From Acidobacteriota bacterium (lineage in GTDB: Bacteria; Acidobacteriota; Vicinamibacteria; Vicinamibacterales; 2-12-FULL-66-21): a DNA stretch of 8,626 nt. How positions within the stretch are numbered: the stretch's first letter is position 1; each line of letters starts with the position of its first letter. The DNA is taken from assembly GCA_020200195.1 (NCBI GenBank), contig JAIVJE010000022.1, positions 1-8,626 of the forward strand. The letters are read 5' to 3'. Shown in pieces: positions 1-5,653 of this stretch. The notes under the pieces are model-generated. The model was not told the DNA's origin, made no database searches, and saw nothing but the letters and a program-made list of their open reading frames with translations. The position numbers and the translations under genes were made by a program.

Positions 1-803
1 GTGCTGTACCGGTCGGTCGACACAGGGGCGAGAAGCTTCGCGATGATCGCCTGCAGACCGGGGGGACAGGCGCCGTCAAGCGGCGGCGGCGGCTGACGAG
101 CCCGGATCCGCTGTTCCAGCCGTCGTGTGTCAGCCGCGCGAAAAGGCTGAACGCCGCTCACCATTTCGTACAAGAGCACGCCGACCGCCCAGAACTCGGC
201 AAGCGCGTCGATCTCTCCTGATTCGAGGCGTTCGGGCGAGAGGTAGGCGATGCTGCCAAAGTCGTTGCGCGTGACCTTCCGGCTGAGCGACAGCGCCTTG
301 GCGATGCCGAAGTCGAACACCTTGATCTCGTCGCCGTCGAGAACGCGGATGTTCCTGGGCTTGAGGTCGCCATGCAGGAGACGATTGAACTTGCGCCCGT
401 CGAGCGTCCGCTCGAACGCGTCCGCGGCCTGCAGGAACTCGCACAGCTGCGTCGCGATGTGCGCCGCGCGGTCGGCAGGCATCGGCCCTTCGCCGATCAC
501 TTCCGAGAGGTTGCGTCCCTCCAGGTACTCCATCGCGATGAAGAAATACTGGCCGTAGGTGCCGTGGTCGTACACGACGGGGACGTATCGGCTCTCGCGG
601 CAGAATTCCTCCTGCAGCGTGGCTCCCCAGCGTTCAGCTTCGAGCACTTGCTGGCCATCGCGATCGGCTTCGATCGAGACCAGCTTGAGGGCGACCCGCT
701 GGTTCGTCATGGTGTCGGTCGCCAGGAACACGACCGCCATGCCCCCACGACCGATCTGCTCGTGGATCTCGTACCGACCGACACGATTGAAGACCGTCGT
801 CAT
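1..803 (-). CDS. Serine/threonine protein kinase (N-terminal 267 residues, runs off the left edge)
   Basis: Reading down from the ATG at 803-801 gives an uninterrupted Hanks-type kinase domain of 267 codons that leaves the window without a stop. It would transfer phosphate from ATP to Ser/Thr residues. Visible motifs: glycine loop IGRGGMAVVF (17-26), VALK with the ATP-anchoring Lys40, catalytic loop LHGDLKPRN (143-151) with Asp146, Lys148 and Asn151, DFG (164-166), the APE-equivalent SPE (189-191), then an alpha-F helix EFWAVGVLLYEM. Two positions are unusual: the HRD arginine is Gly145, and the conserved alpha-F aspartate is Glu203. The enzyme is therefore a non-RD kinase that may not depend on activation-loop phosphorylation, although Lys40, Asp146 and Asp164 are intact and activity is plausible. 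The start shares ATGA with the stop of the PP2C gene, so translation is probably coupled. Any membrane span or sensor domain would lie beyond the edge. The kinase assignment is secure; the substrate is unknown. Confidence 0.93.
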   Translation of the reverse strand, partial: MTTVFNRVGRYEIHEQIGRGGMAVVFLATDTMTNQRVALKLVSIEADRDGQQVLEAERWGATLQEEFCRESRYVPVVYDHGTYGQYFFIAMEYLEGRNLSEVIGEGPMPADRAAHIATQLCEFLQAADAFERTLDGRKFNRLLHGDLKPRNIRVLDGDEIKVFDFGIAKALSLSRKVTRNDFGSIAYLSPERLESGEIDALAEFWAVGVLLYEMVSGVQPFRAADTRRLEQRIRARQPPPPLDGACPPGLQAIIAKLLAPVSTDRYS

Positions 804-2440
804 CGCCGGCCGCGCGGCACAGGTCGTGACCCGCCAGCCGGGCGCGCCTCGACGAACCAATTGGCTCGAGCGAACGCGGCGCGAGCCTGGCTCGACCCAC
901 TGAAAATGTTCGGGTTGCTTCCGACGAAGACGTTCGCGTTGAATTCCACAGCGCTCTCGGCTTCGACGATCACCGGCGTCTGAGCGCCGCCGCCCGTGCC
1001 GTTTCGCGCGAACACGCTGTGGGAGATTGCTGCGATCGCGCCCGACCGAACGGCGAGCGCTGACCCCGGGTTGTCTAGAATGTCGCCAGCGATGACCCGG
1101 ATGCGGGATCCTCGGCCGATGTCGATGGCGACGCGCGCAGCGCCGGTAATCTCGACATCCGACATCGACAACTCCGAATCGGCCGTCAGAACCCCTGTGC
1201 CCAGCGGGGTCGCCGCGTCGCCGACGACGCGAAAGCCGTCGAGTGCCGCGGCGGTGACGTCCCTGGCGACAATCGCCGCGGTCTGTTCGGATGCTGTCCC
1301 GGGAAGCCGAACGATCGCCGCGTGCGGAACGGTGCTGATCAGCCGGACGTGACTCTTGAGCGTCAACGTCTCGCGATACTCGCCGGGTTCGACCACGATT
1401 GTCGTTCCCGCTTGCGCGCGCTGCAGCGCCTGAGCGATCGACTGCGTCGCGCGTACCACGATCATCCCGGTATCGGCCGCAGCCAGCGCGGTGTCGGTGG
1501 GGGCGGTGCGCGGCACAACCCGATCCGAACCGACGAACGACAATAAGATCGCGACCGTGAGGAGGACGATGTTAGCCATCCGGATGCCGCGCTTACGCGT
1601 CACCCCCTGCGGATCCGGGGTGCCCAGCCGGCGTGTGATTTCCGTTTCCGGCTCTGGCTCTTCCACGCGTGCACCGGGGAAATCCTCGCCTTCGACGTAG
1701 ACGACCGTTACATTGTCCTTGCCCCCCGCGCCGTTCGCGGCATCGATGAGCGCGCTGACGACATCGTGCGGCCGTCCGGCCGACCGCCGGACGATCTGGT
1801 TGATCGAGGACGAGTGGACCATGTCCGTCAGTCCGTCGGTGCACAGCAGCAACGCGGCATCGGGCTCGAACGAAATCTCCTGCACGTCGATGAAATCGAT
1901 ATCCGCGGGCTCGTGCAGCTCGGAGCCGACGTCTCGGTAGACCTCGTTGCGGCGCGGGTGCTGCATGGCGTCGAGCTCGGAGATCTCGCGAGCGTCCTCG
2001 CGCTCGCCCACGGGAGAGTGATCGCGCGTGACCTTCTCGATACGGCCGCGCCGGAGCTTGTAGAGTCGCGTGTCGCCGACATGGCCGATGATGGCGCTGC
2101 CGTTGCGAATCACGACGGCGGTGAGGACGCAGGCCATTCCGCTCCATTCGGGGCGCAGGCCGGCGAGGCGATTGATCTCGTTGTTCGCGATCGCGATCGC
2201 CTCTCGAAGACGCCACGCGATCGGGCCTGTTTGCCGCTCCAGGCGGGCCCTGAGCAGGCCGACCGCCGTATCGGCAGCTTTGCCGCCGGCCGCCTGGCCG
2301 CCCACTCCGTCGATGACGATGAAAAGGCCGCGCGCGGAGTCTACGTGGAACCGATCTTCGTTGACCTCGCGGAGCAGTCCCGGATTGGTGTTGCCGGCGG
2401 CTCTCACGGCTCTGATGGCCTCGATCGATCTGCCGCTCAT
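800..2440 (-). CDS. PP2C-type Ser/Thr phosphatase fused through one membrane span to a right-handed beta-helix domain
   Basis: The 546-residue protein has three parts. Residues 10-252 are a PP2C (PPM) phosphatase: NEDRF (27-31), DGVGG (44-48), GHVGDTRLY (119-127), TRDHSPV (138-144), CTDGLTD (200-206) and KDNVTVVYV (241-249). These supply the metal-binding aspartates Asp44, Asp202 and Asp242. An acidic linker (250-270) and a basic patch (KRGIR) precede one hydrophobic span at about 288-304. Residues 322-530 look like a pectate-lyase/NosD-type parallel beta-helix: IAQALQRAQAGTTIVVEPGE followed by repeated short Val/Ile/Asn-rich turns. By the positive-inside rule the phosphatase faces the cytoplasm and the helix lies outside. 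PP2C would remove phosphate from targets of the adjacent kinase. The beta-helix could bind a polysaccharide or serve as a scaffold; its catalytic role cannot be judged. The start shares one base with the stop of the upstream 34-residue ORF (TAATG), and the stop overlaps the kinase start. The PP2C call is firm; the beta-helix call is likely. Confidence 0.93.
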   Translation of the reverse strand: MSGRSIEAIRAVRAAGNTNPGLLREVNEDRFHVDSARGLFIVIDGVGGQAAGGKAADTAVGLLRARLERQTGPIAWRLREAIAIANNEINRLAGLRPEWSGMACVLTAVVIRNGSAIIGHVGDTRLYKLRRGRIEKVTRDHSPVGEREDAREISELDAMQHPRRNEVYRDVGSELHEPADIDFIDVQEISFEPDAALLLCTDGLTDMVHSSSINQIVRRSAGRPHDVVSALIDAANGAGGKDNVTVVYVEGEDFPGARVEEPEPETEITRRLGTPDPQGVTRKRGIRMANIVLLTVAILLSFVGSDRVVPRTAPTDTALAAADTGMIVVRATQSIAQALQRAQAGTTIVVEPGEYRETLTLKSHVRLISTVPHAAIVRLPGTASEQTAAIVARDVTAAALDGFRVVGDAATPLGTGVLTADSELSMSDVEITGAARVAIDIGRGSRIRVIAGDILDNPGSALAVRSGAIAAISHSVFARNGTGGGAQTPVIVEAESAVEFNANVFVGSNPNIFSGSSQARAAFARANWFVEARPAGGSRPVPRGRR

Positions 2441-2544
2441 TACTCGTGCTTCGCTTCAGCGTTGCAGGCCGTCCACACGTACATGCCGACAAGCGCGAGC
2501 AGGATCAGCGCAAAGACGGGACGAGCCCACAGGAGCGCGGTCAT
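2440..2544 (-). CDS. 34-residue single-span membrane peptide between FHA and PP2C genes
   Basis: The reading frame fits exactly between two conserved genes. Its ATG (2544-2542) uses the last base of the FHA stop codon (TGATG), and its TAA (2442-2440) shares a base with the PP2C start (TAATG). A GGAG at 2558-2555 lies 10 bases before the ATG. The peptide begins MTALLWARPVFALILLALVG, has a hydrophobic span at about residues 3-26 (VGMYVW at its end) and finishes with a short charged tail (EAKHE). Cys27 follows WTA, a poor match to a lipobox because a tryptophan occupies position -3. The precise fit, the Shine-Dalgarno match and the membrane-like composition support a real gene. It could be a small membrane partner or regulator of the phosphatase or kinase, but that role is inferred from position only. 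I do not recognise a family. The alternative is a pure translational-coupling spacer. Confidence 0.6.
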   Translation of the reverse strand: MTALLWARPVFALILLALVGMYVWTACNAEAKHE

Positions 2545-3416
2545 CACCGGTTTGCTCCAAAGTCGAGAAAGATAGTGTCCGCGAGCCCGATTCTGGCGGA
2601 GTCGGGCAAAGCAGTCTCGGCGCCGTTCTCCCGCTTCGTGCCGTCGACCTCGTCAAACCCCCTCGGAACATGGCGTCCATTCAGCGTCGTGCCGAGCGAG
2701 CTCAGGTCGATCAGAAAGAAACGCCCGGTTTTCAGATCCCGGCGGATGCGAGCGTGCTCCCGGGAGACATCAGGCGACGATCTGATCCGAACGTCGACCG
2801 GATAGGCGATGCCGCCGCGGCCAATGGTGATGGAATCCTTGAGAACTTCGTACGCATGGTGACCCGCGTCGTCGTCGTATTCGATGCGAGCGACGACGGC
2901 TCCCGTCGCCGCGGTCTCTGCCCGGGTCACCGTCTGCTCGCGCGTCGACGTGTGGGGGCCGGCGTGAACCGTCGTGATGCGGCGCGTCCGCTCACCGACA
3001 CCCAGCTCGGGGCGTGCCGGCAGAATCAACTCGGAGTCGATGAGGAGGTCGCCCTCTTCCATGTCACCATCCGGGTCGGCGAGAAAGTCCACTTTCCAGT
3101 CGGCGGCGGCGTTGTGGATCTCCGGATTCGAGTCGCGCCGCAAGCGGCCTGCCCAGCGCCGGATCCGCGACCCGTGGTTCAGCTTCAGGAGTTCATCGGT
3201 CAGCGCTCTCGTGGTCTGCTCCTGCAGAATTGGAATGATTCCTTCGAGGCGGGCGAATTCGCTGGCGTGAAGATAGACAGTGTAGCGGCTGGGGGCGAGC
3301 GTCGAATACTTCAGCGGCTCGAGGTTCTTGCACATGTTGTCGACGACGGCGTCGATGATGTCGCGCGCCGGCCGACGCGGCGCCACCATGGGGGAACCCA
3401 TACGCGGCGAAGACAT
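2544..3416 (-). CDS. FhaA-like protein: DUF3662-type N-terminal domain plus C-terminal FHA domain
   Basis: FHA domains bind phosphothreonine peptides, so this protein probably recruits or reads substrates of the kinase encoded in the same unit. From the ATG at 3416 it has 290 residues. The N-terminal third (about 19-110) contains DNMCKNLEPLKYSTLAPSRY and a TVYLHASEFARLEGI stretch, resembling the DUF3662/FhaA N-terminal domain. A variable linker follows. The FHA domain lies at about 190-288 with ITIGRG (196-201), VSREHARI (217-224) and LSSLGTTLNGRHV (238-250), which keep the Arg, Ser, His and Asn-Gly positions used for phosphothreonine binding. I chose ATG 3416 because GAGG at 3427-3424 stands seven bases upstream. 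A GTG at 3461 would add 15 residues but has no ribosome site. It is the first gene of a four-gene overlapping unit and shares one base with the next start. The FHA call is secure, the FhaA-like N-terminus fairly so. Confidence 0.9.
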   Translation of the reverse strand: MSSPRMGSPMVAPRRPARDIIDAVVDNMCKNLEPLKYSTLAPSRYTVYLHASEFARLEGIIPILQEQTTRALTDELLKLNHGSRIRRWAGRLRRDSNPEIHNAAADWKVDFLADPDGDMEEGDLLIDSELILPARPELGVGERTRRITTVHAGPHTSTREQTVTRAETAATGAVVARIEYDDDAGHHAYEVLKDSITIGRGGIAYPVDVRIRSSPDVSREHARIRRDLKTGRFFLIDLSSLGTTLNGRHVPRGFDEVDGTKRENGAETALPDSARIGLADTIFLDFGANR

Positions 3417-3423
3417 GGCATTA

Positions 3424-3427
3424 CCTC
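3424..3427 (-). promoter_or_regulatory. Ribosome binding site of the FHA gene
   Basis: GAGG on the minus strand, seven bases before the ATG at 3416. It decides between this start and the GTG at 3461, which lacks such a site. Confidence 0.6.
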
Positions 3428-3584
3428 GCGGGAGTCGGAGATCTGAAGATGCTTCGTGCACGGTGTATCACTCTTAAGACTGCCGGCCGCCGCCCTATGT
3501 TCCGCGAAACCGGGTAGCATTTCCTCGCCCCAGGCGCAGGGACCGTGGCCATGGGAGCACTATGGCAAAGGCACGCGCCGCAAG

Positions 3585-3606
3585 TCCTAAGGAATCGCGA
3601 AGGAAT
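3585..3606 (+). promoter_or_regulatory. Candidate operator: AAGGAAT direct repeat with 11-base period
   Basis: AAGGAAT occurs at 3589-3595 and again at 3600-3606, exactly 11 bases apart, about one helical turn. The first copy is also the right arm of TCCTAAGGA (3585-3593), a near palindrome. OmpR/PhoB-type winged-helix proteins typically bind tandem half-sites at 11-base spacing, and the site sits 21 bases before the start of such a regulator. Autoregulation is an inference; the repeats are short enough to arise by chance. Confidence 0.3.
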
Positions 3607-3627
3607 TCATAGGTACTCGACTGACCC

Positions 3628-4302
3628 GTGAGAGTTCGATTCGATCCATTCACCGTCGATACGGACACGCGGCAACTGATGCGCGGGGCATCCGAGGTCC
3701 ATCTGTCGCCGAAGGCGTTCGACCTGCTCTGGAGTCTCATCGAGTACCGCCCCCGGGTCGTGGAGAAAACCGAGCTGCACACGAGGATCTGGCCGGATAC
3801 ATACGTGGTTGACGCCAACCTCAACGTCCTGATCGGCGAGATCCGCCGGGCGCTCGGGGACTCTTCGAGACAGCCGCGCTACATCCGGACGGTGCACGGG
3901 GTGGGATACGCATTCTGCGGCAACGTCGACAGCGTCAAGGATGGGCCCGTGGTGGCGGCAGCGCGGCAGACGGCGTGCTGGGTGGTCGCGAAGGACCGTA
4001 CGGTCCGGCTGGTGGAAGGGGAGAACATCGTCGGGCGGGACCCGGAGTGTAGCGTGTGGCTGGATTCCGACAGTGTCTCCCGCCGTCACGCGCGCATTGT
4101 GGTCGACAGCGCGGACCGGCGGCTGTTGCTCGACGATCTGGGCAGCAAGAACGGCACGCGTCTCCGGGGGGTCCGCGTGCGCGAGCGCGTCGAGCTGTCC
4201 GATGGTGATGAGCTCGTGTTCGGCGCGGTCCGTGTGAAGCTGCGCTCGTGGACGTCGGCAACCGGCGCCGAGACGAAACGCATCACGCGCCCCAAACGAT
4301 AG
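3628..4302 (+). CDS. Transcriptional regulator: OmpR-type winged helix fused to a C-terminal FHA domain
   Basis: The 224-residue protein has no receiver domain. Residues 1-97 form a Trans_reg_C/OmpR-type DNA-binding domain: MRVRFDPFTVDTDTRQL, the HLSPKAFDLLWSLIE helix (25-39), VVDANLNVLIGEIRRALGD (60-78) and the wing motif PRYIRTVHGVGYAF (83-96). Residues 114-207 form an FHA domain with VGRD (135-138), VSRRHARI (150-157) and LGSKNGT (171-177), which retain the phosphothreonine-binding Arg, Ser, His and Asn. The simplest reading is a transcription factor whose activity or partner choice depends on binding a threonine-phosphorylated protein. The frame begins at GTG 3628; an in-frame TGA lies two codons upstream, and the N-terminus aligns with the start of the winged-helix fold, so a later start is unlikely. 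No good Shine-Dalgarno site is visible. It is transcribed away from the FHA-PP2C-kinase unit, which suggests a shared pathway. The domain calls are firm; the target genes are unknown. Confidence 0.92.
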   Translation: MRVRFDPFTVDTDTRQLMRGASEVHLSPKAFDLLWSLIEYRPRVVEKTELHTRIWPDTYVVDANLNVLIGEIRRALGDSSRQPRYIRTVHGVGYAFCGNVDSVKDGPVVAAARQTACWVVAKDRTVRLVEGENIVGRDPECSVWLDSDSVSRRHARIVVDSADRRLLLDDLGSKNGTRLRGVRVRERVELSDGDELVFGAVRVKLRSWTSATGAETKRITRPKR

Positions 4303-4372
4303 CCGCACGCTCAGCCCGTATCAGTGTTTGGCCGCAATATCAGTCGGCTGGCACCGTGATAGGCTCCGATCT

Positions 4373-5314
4373 ATGCCCATGACCTCCATTGGCGATTCTG
4401 TGTTGAGGGCGATTGGTGGAACGCCCGTCGTGCATCTGCGGAAGGTCGTGCGGGCCGGCGACGCCGACGTGCTCGTCAAGCTGGAATCCGTGAACCCGAC
4501 CGGTTCCTACAAAGATCGCATGGCGCTCGCGATGATCGAAGGCGCCGAAGCGCGCGGCGTTCTGCGGCCGGGCATGCGCGTCGTTGAATTCACGGGGGGC
4601 AGCACCGGCTCTTCGCTGGCCATGGTGTGCGCGGCCAAGGGCTATCGGTTCGTCGTGCTCTCCTCGGACGCGTTTGCACGCGAAAAACTGCTGACGATGG
4701 AGGCGCTGGGCGCTGAGCTGCGACTGGTGCCGAGCGACGGTGGGAAGGTCACGCCGACGCTGTTTCAGAGGTTCCAGGATGAGATCGCGGTTCTCGCGAA
4801 CGAGCCGAATACTTTCTGGACGGATCAGTTTCACAACGAGGATGCCGTTCGTGGTTACATGGGCATCGGTCAAGAACTATTGGAACAGACCGGCGGAAAG
4901 ATTGACGCGTTCTGCGGCGCGGTCGGCACCGGGGGAATGTTGCGCGGCGTTTCCCGCGCGCTCAGGGCCGGCGGCAGTTACGCACGAATCGTCGCACTGG
5001 AGCCCGCGTCGTCGCCCGCCCTGACGCAAGGACGGGGCGGCGCTCACCGGGTAGAGGGGATCGGTACCGGAAGCGTGCCGCCGCACATGGCCGATCGGCC
5101 GTATGACGAGGCACGCAGTGTGGATGAAGCCGACGCGCGGGCGATGGCGAAGCAGCTCGCGCGCGAAGAAGGCCTGTTGGTCGGCACGTCGAGCGGCCTC
5201 AACATCGCGGCGGCAGTGCAGCTGGCCCATGAATTAGGCCCAGGCAAGACCGTCGCGACCGTGGCCGTCGACACGGGTTTGAAGTATCTGGCAGGGGATC
5301 TGTTTTCGGGTTGA
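4373..5314 (+). CDS. Cysteine synthase family PLP-dependent enzyme
   Basis: A fold-type II PLP enzyme of 313 residues, the usual length for O-acetylserine sulfhydrylase-like proteins, which make cysteine from an activated serine and sulfide. Visible features: DSVLRAIGGTPVVHL (8-22), NPTGSYKDRMA (41-51) with the presumed Schiff-base Lys47, the phosphate-binding loop GAVGTGGMLRGV (182-193), VEGIGTGSVPPHM (227-239) and GTSSGLNIAAA (271-281), where Ser273 or Ser274 should contact the pyridine nitrogen. The substrate loop, TSGNTG in classical CysK/CysM/CBS, reads TGGSTG (74-79), so the conserved Asn is Ser. The true substrate may therefore not be O-acetylserine, and I withhold a gene symbol. The start is uncertain: ATG 4373 or ATG 4379 both fit the family N-terminus, and a TTG at 4328 would add 15 residues without homology-like sequence. 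It follows the regulator by 70 bases on the same strand; co-transcription is possible. Confidence 0.9.
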   Translation: MPMTSIGDSVLRAIGGTPVVHLRKVVRAGDADVLVKLESVNPTGSYKDRMALAMIEGAEARGVLRPGMRVVEFTGGSTGSSLAMVCAAKGYRFVVLSSDAFAREKLLTMEALGAELRLVPSDGGKVTPTLFQRFQDEIAVLANEPNTFWTDQFHNEDAVRGYMGIGQELLEQTGGKIDAFCGAVGTGGMLRGVSRALRAGGSYARIVALEPASSPALTQGRGGAHRVEGIGTGSVPPHMADRPYDEARSVDEADARAMAKQLAREEGLLVGTSSGLNIAAAVQLAHELGPGKTVATVAVDTGLKYLAGDLFSG

Positions 5315-5328
5315 TGTGAACCCCGCAG

Positions 5329-5484
5329 TTACCACCCGAGCACATAAACGGGAGCCACTGCTGCGAGTGCCGCGCCAACTTGCACTGCGAGCACCTGCGC
5401 CGCCCTTCTAGGAGCTTGCGGTAGCCACTTGATCGCGTAGAACGCGACGACCGGCACCTGTCCAGCCATGAGTAGCTGGCTCAT
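5329..5484 (-). CDS. Small hypothetical membrane-type protein, 51 residues
   Basis: The frame runs from ATG 5484 to TAA at 5331-5329. It begins MSQLLMAGQVPVVAFYAIKW, has a basic bend (PQAPRR) near residue 25, then a hydrophobic Ala/Val-rich stretch that continues to the C-terminal PVYVLGW, so one or two short membrane segments are likely. Composition and the ordered basic/hydrophobic pattern look like a real protein rather than noise, and the frame fills most of the gap between two plus-strand genes. A second ATG at 5469 (Met6) is possible. No clear Shine-Dalgarno site is present. Upstream on its strand is an AT-rich patch that could hold a promoter. It converges with the cysteine-synthase-like gene, 14 bases from its stop. 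I do not recognise a named family, and no function can be stated. Confidence 0.5.
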   Translation of the reverse strand: MSQLLMAGQVPVVAFYAIKWLPQAPRRAAQVLAVQVGAALAAVAPVYVLGW

Positions 5485-5503
5485 TATCGCAGATAACTTT
5501 ATA

Positions 5504-5572
5504 TTACAAAGATTGATCCAGTCCTGCCAGGCGCGACAGACTGACCGGCAAATCGACAGCCGCGCATAACAT
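5504..5572 (-). CDS. Possible 22-codon leader-like ORF
   Basis: ATG at 5572-5570 and TAA at 5506-5504 enclose 22 codons (starting MLCAAVDLPV). A strong Shine-Dalgarno-like GGAGGAG (5587-5581 on the minus strand) stands eight bases upstream, the best ribosome site in this gap. It ends 19 bases before the 51-residue ORF on the same strand, which could mean a leader peptide or short upstream gene. The peptide has no recognisable motif and may be chance. Confidence 0.2.
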   Translation of the reverse strand: MLCAAVDLPVSLSRLAGLDQSL

Positions 5573-5598
5573 GCCGATGTCTCCTCCGTTGCAACACG

Positions 5599-5613
5599 CC
5601 ACCACGTCGGTGG
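5599..5613 (+). repeat. Inverted repeat in the xylF leader
   Basis: CCACC and GGTGG separated by ACGTC form a perfect five-base-pair stem, 40 bases before the xylF start. An alternative register (ACCAC-GTCG-GTGGT, 5601-5614) is equally symmetric. It could be an operator for a sugar-responsive regulator or a leader hairpin; the evidence is only symmetry and position. Confidence 0.3.
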
Positions 5614-5641
5614 TACCGATCAGACCTTGGATCTCAACATC

Positions 5642-5646
5642 AGAGG
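5642..5646 (+). promoter_or_regulatory. Ribosome binding site of xylF
   Basis: AGAGG seven bases before ATG 5654. It supports this start over the TTG at 5627, which would only add residues in front of the signal peptide. Confidence 0.6.
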
Positions 5647-5653
5647 CGCTCTT

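Larger units (their letters stand above)
3417..3627. promoter_or_regulatory. Divergent intergenic region between the FHA-PP2C-kinase unit and the wHTH-FHA regulator
   Basis: This 211-base gap must hold the promoters of both divergent transcripts. I could not find a convincing -35/-10 pair on either strand. It contains the eight-base palindrome TCTTAAGA (3472-3479) on the FHA-gene side and a pair of AAGGAAT repeats on the regulator side (separate entry). No coding frame within it looks real. Shared control of the two units by the regulator is plausible but inferred. Confidence 0.45.
5485..5653. promoter_or_regulatory. Intergenic region upstream of xylF and of the small minus-strand ORF
   Basis: The segment at 5481-5517 is clearly AT-rich in a GC-rich window. 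It contains TATATT (5500-5505) on the plus strand and ATAAT just before ATG 5484 on the minus strand, so it may carry promoters in both directions; -35 boxes are poor. Nearer xylF lies the inverted repeat CCACC-ACGTC-GGTGG (5599-5613), which could be an operator or a leader hairpin. A minus-strand 22-codon frame is treated separately. No larger gene is visible here. Confidence 0.4.

Noticed and set aside
2070..3446. Long open frame of 458 codons on the plus strand
   Set aside because: It lies opposite the FHA and PP2C genes. Its translation is low-complexity Arg/Ser/Pro-rich and has no domain, so it is a GC-rich antisense shadow.
3607..4308. Open frame of 233 codons antisense to the wHTH-FHA regulator
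   Set aside because: The regulator frame carries two intact domains; the antisense frame is His/Arg/Pro-rich without motifs.
4346..4366. TGGCAC with a downstream GGC, sigma-54-like promoter before the cysteine-synthase-like gene
   Set aside because: The spacing between the GG and GC elements is off by one, the -12 element is poor, and transcription would start almost at the ATG.
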